Assembly: GCA_029204225.1 (NCBI GenBank) | Contig: CM055112.1 | Span: 28,359,746 to 28,423,745, forward strand | Origin: Diphasiastrum complanatum | Taxonomy: Eukaryota > Streptophyta > Lycopodiopsida > Lycopodiales > Lycopodiaceae | Direction of reading: 5' to 3' | DNA length: 64,000 nucleotides | Part shown: in pieces, positions 61,684-64,000 of the stretch | Numbering within the stretch: position 1 is the stretch's first letter | Layout: each line of letters starts with the position of its first letter | Made by a program: the position numbers and the translations under genes | Notes under the pieces: model-generated | What the model saw: the letters and a program-made list of their open reading frames with translations, nothing else | Databases searched by the model: none | What the model was told of the DNA's origin: nothing

Positions 61684-62275
61684 CAGATTAGCAGCATCAA
61701 AGTATCGTGATGTGTCCTTGAGAGTATGGACTTGCTGGGCCTGTGGTTGTTGAGCCGCTCCCGTGTCTTGGGGAAATGATGGATGACTGTCACAATGGAT
61801 TGGACTTCATAGATGAATGCAACATCCATCAATTTCTTAATATCTTCATCGATCCGCTTGTGATAAACATGGTTACTTCTGTACGGCAGTTGGATTAACC
61901 CCAATCTTCTTCGTTGCTTCTCGAACAAGGCTTTACTTAGTGGATTTGTAAAGATATCAATTGTCATTTCCTCTATGGGTATGAAGACTGTCTTCAGTAT
62001 CTTCTTCTCGACTAAGGCTCGAATCACATGATACTTGATAGCTATATGCTTCATTTTCGAGTGAAATACAAGATCTTTCATAAGATAGATTGCTGAAGTG
62101 TTATCCATTAACAAGACATAAGGTTCAGAACTAGATTCATCAAATCTTTCCAATATTTGTTTAATCAAGACCAGCTCGGTTGCCATCTTGGCTGCTGCTA
62201 CATATTCCGCTTCACATGAAGATTGAGCTACTGTTGTTTGCTTTTTGTTCTTTCAGAGTATGGCTGCGCCATATA
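61683..62275 (-). pseudogene. Copia RNase H fragment
   Basis: The sequence runs from KQTTVAQSSCEAEYVAAAKM through LLMDNTSAIYL, FHSKMKHIAIKYHVIRALVE and TNPLSKALFEKQRRRLG, the end of a Copia polyprotein. At about 62275 it joins directly to a truncated LTR, and at 61683 to the coiled-coil family copy. Confidence 0.85.
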
Positions 62276-62841
62276 GGTGACCTTCGGGAATTTCTCTCTC
62301 TTTGCATTTTTTGGAAAAATGCGAAAAAGCCGAAGGTTTTAAAAACAGTTAAACTTTTGAACTACACAAGTTAAACTTTTGAACTATGCAAGTGTCGCAT
62401 TTCGGGGAAATGTGAAAAAAAATTCAACCTGTTGAAAATATAGTTCATTTCTGCAGACTGTTGTGACACTTAGTGTATTTCTGCAAACTGTCAAAAAAGT
62501 AATGTATTTCTGCAGACTTGTTCTAAATGCTAATTCGTGGAAGTTGTTGAAGCTGGCCAAGTCTTCAATGACTTCAAGTTATTGAGCTTAACATCTGAAC
62601 TTGAAATTATGATAGGATTGGATACCCTTTGCTGGAGATCAGCCGGAAGCCCGTTGTAGATGTTCTTCAAATAAATTGGCTGTTTGAGTTTGTGATTCAT
62701 GCAGGTATCAGATGAGCAGACATAGAACCCAAGTTGGTTTCATCTGACCCTAGATCAATGATCAATAAACGTGCAGGAAGAATCATGAAATAGAAATTAG
62801 TCATTCACCAAGGAGACAACTGTGGGCTTAATTTCCATTAG
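62276..62841 (-). repeat. Truncated Copia LTR, same family as 51765
   Basis: Read on the minus strand it starts near GGAAATTAAGCCCACAG and matches 51765 onward, with shared CTACAACGGGCTTCCG and TGCAGAAATACA segments. It stops at GAAGGTCA, where RNase H sequence begins. Confidence 0.8.
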
Positions 62842-63368
62842 GCTAGAAGTCCATCGAGAGGGCTAGAAGCCAAATTTGAGAGAATCACCACAAGAGAGAC
62901 CTTTATGAGTTTCTAGGATCAAATCAAAACCAATTTATTGTGCATTTGTTTGTAGAATTCATTAGTGAAATGGGAACAATTGGTGCTTTCCTTCTAGAAT
63001 CTAGTGAAAGATTAAACAGCTAGATAAATTATTTTTATCCAAAATAGTAGTGAAAGAACCCTCGCCTGAGTCACCCTTTGTCAAAACTATTTTTGAGTTC
63101 TGATCTATCAGATCTAGCCACTGTCAAAATTTCTAGAACATTCTGTTACAGTTTTATATTGATTATGAAAAAATCTTATTTCTAGAAGTGTTGATTGCTT
63201 GATCGAGATCTTTTTTCGAAAATTAGAAATCTGATTATTGTCAAGTGATAGATTTTTACAAACCTGATCAGAGATAAAAGTTGATTGAAAAATCTAGATC
63301 CAGTCTCATTGTTTCTAGTAAATTGGAAAGATGTATGATACAATGATCTTGAGCCACCTGAACCTCTA
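62842..63368. other. Leader-like stretch before gag
   Basis: No gene. AATTGGTGCTTTCC near 62978 resembles the ATTGGTGCTTTCATTGAGAG sequence that follows the 5' LTR of some plant Ty3 elements; no LTR was delimited. Confidence 0.3.
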
Positions 63369-64000
63369 TTGGTTGTTCCACAAGTTATTTTTAGAAGATC
63401 ACCTCGTCTAGAGTTACCAAAGTATAATGGGTTATCTGATCCTGTCATATTTCTCAAAATATTTCTTGAATCATGTGAGGTTTATGGTGAAGTTTTTCCA
63501 CGTGATAAACTTAAGATATTTCACATGGCCTTATCAGGAGCAGCACAAGATTGGTTTTACAACCAAGATGAGACTGAACGTGTGGATTGGGAAGTGGTTA
63601 AGGCTGGAGAATGATGCCATATATAGCGGGGCAAACCACTACAACATCCACCACTATTGCATCCACGAACGTCAATGCAACAGTTGAGTTGATGATCGAT
63701 GAGTTTGAAAAACTTGCCCAAAAGCAGCAGATGTAGCTAGAGAAGATGCAATCATAGTTCGATGTGAAGTTGGCATTGGAAGAGCGAAATGCCAAGATTG
63801 ACAAAGCAACTGACAAGATTGCTAAAACATTTCATATCAAGAAAATGTTTGGTGTGCGATTTGTGCTAGAAATCACACCATAAATGAGCAATACTAAAAT
63901 GACATGTGAAGGATACTTATTGCCGTCTATGCAATTCTCTTGAGCATAATACAAAATTTTGCTCATTTAATCCTCATATTATTCAGCATAGATATGCTAA
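63369..64000 (+). pseudogene. Ty3-like gag fragment, runs off the window
   Basis: A gag domain block (63369-63614) has LELPKYNGLSDPVIFLKIF and KLKIFHMALSGAAQDWFYNQ, typical retrotransposon gag. After a frame change comes DEFEKLAQKQQM, with TAG twice where Gln fits. The first knuckle is CAICARNHTINEQY, with its last Cys lost, and the second is CRLCNSLEHNTKFC. The helix and first knuckle match the fragment at 4945-5819. It continues past the window end. Confidence 0.75.

Overview
The window looks like gene-poor, repeat-rich nuclear DNA of a land plant. It has one apparently intact intron-containing LRR receptor kinase of the plant HAESA/HSL type. Around it are Ty1/Copia and Ty3-like retroelement remains, several with primer sites for initiator-Met tRNA. 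Very long GA/CT microsatellites and tandem arrays are also present. The plant lineage cannot be fixed from sequence alone; the divergent receptor kinase and low gene density would suit a non-angiosperm such as a fern, but that is inference.

Layout. 1-4.7 kb: two head-to-head decayed copies of an unfamiliar coiled-coil protein family; a third copy lies at 59.7-61.7 kb. 4.9-5.8 kb: gag fragment with unusual zinc knuckles. 6.1-11.3 kb: the receptor kinase gene (minus strand, two exons) and its 3' flank. 13.6-15.3 kb: a second gag fragment. 16.0-17.3 kb: about nine copies of a ~152-bp tandem repeat. 18.1-21.0 kb: an inverted, dead copy of the receptor kinase and its 3' flank. 21-30.5 kb: LTR remnants, a LINE scrap and chimeric Copia pieces, ending in a polypurine array. 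31.0-41.3 kb: a decayed multi-exon gene for a bacterial-type (beta-class) N4/N6 DNA methyltransferase, split by a full-length Copia element (32878-38804) with 690-bp LTRs, TSD, PBS and PPT. 43.4-45.6 kb: a divergent gene pair, one member being a histone H3-like protein with a long C-terminal extension. 47-52.8 kb: microsatellites and another Copia copy. 53-64 kb: an unidentified decayed reading frame, Copia and LTR scraps, a tRNA-derived SINE-like unit, the third coiled-coil copy and a Ty3-like gag.

Only the receptor kinase looks functional. Most other coding regions carry stops that are one C-to-T change from Gln or Arg codons, as expected for long-methylated DNA. The most unusual content is the methyltransferase remnant and the H3-like gene within 4 kb of its start; whether they belong to one element, one transfer or neither is open.
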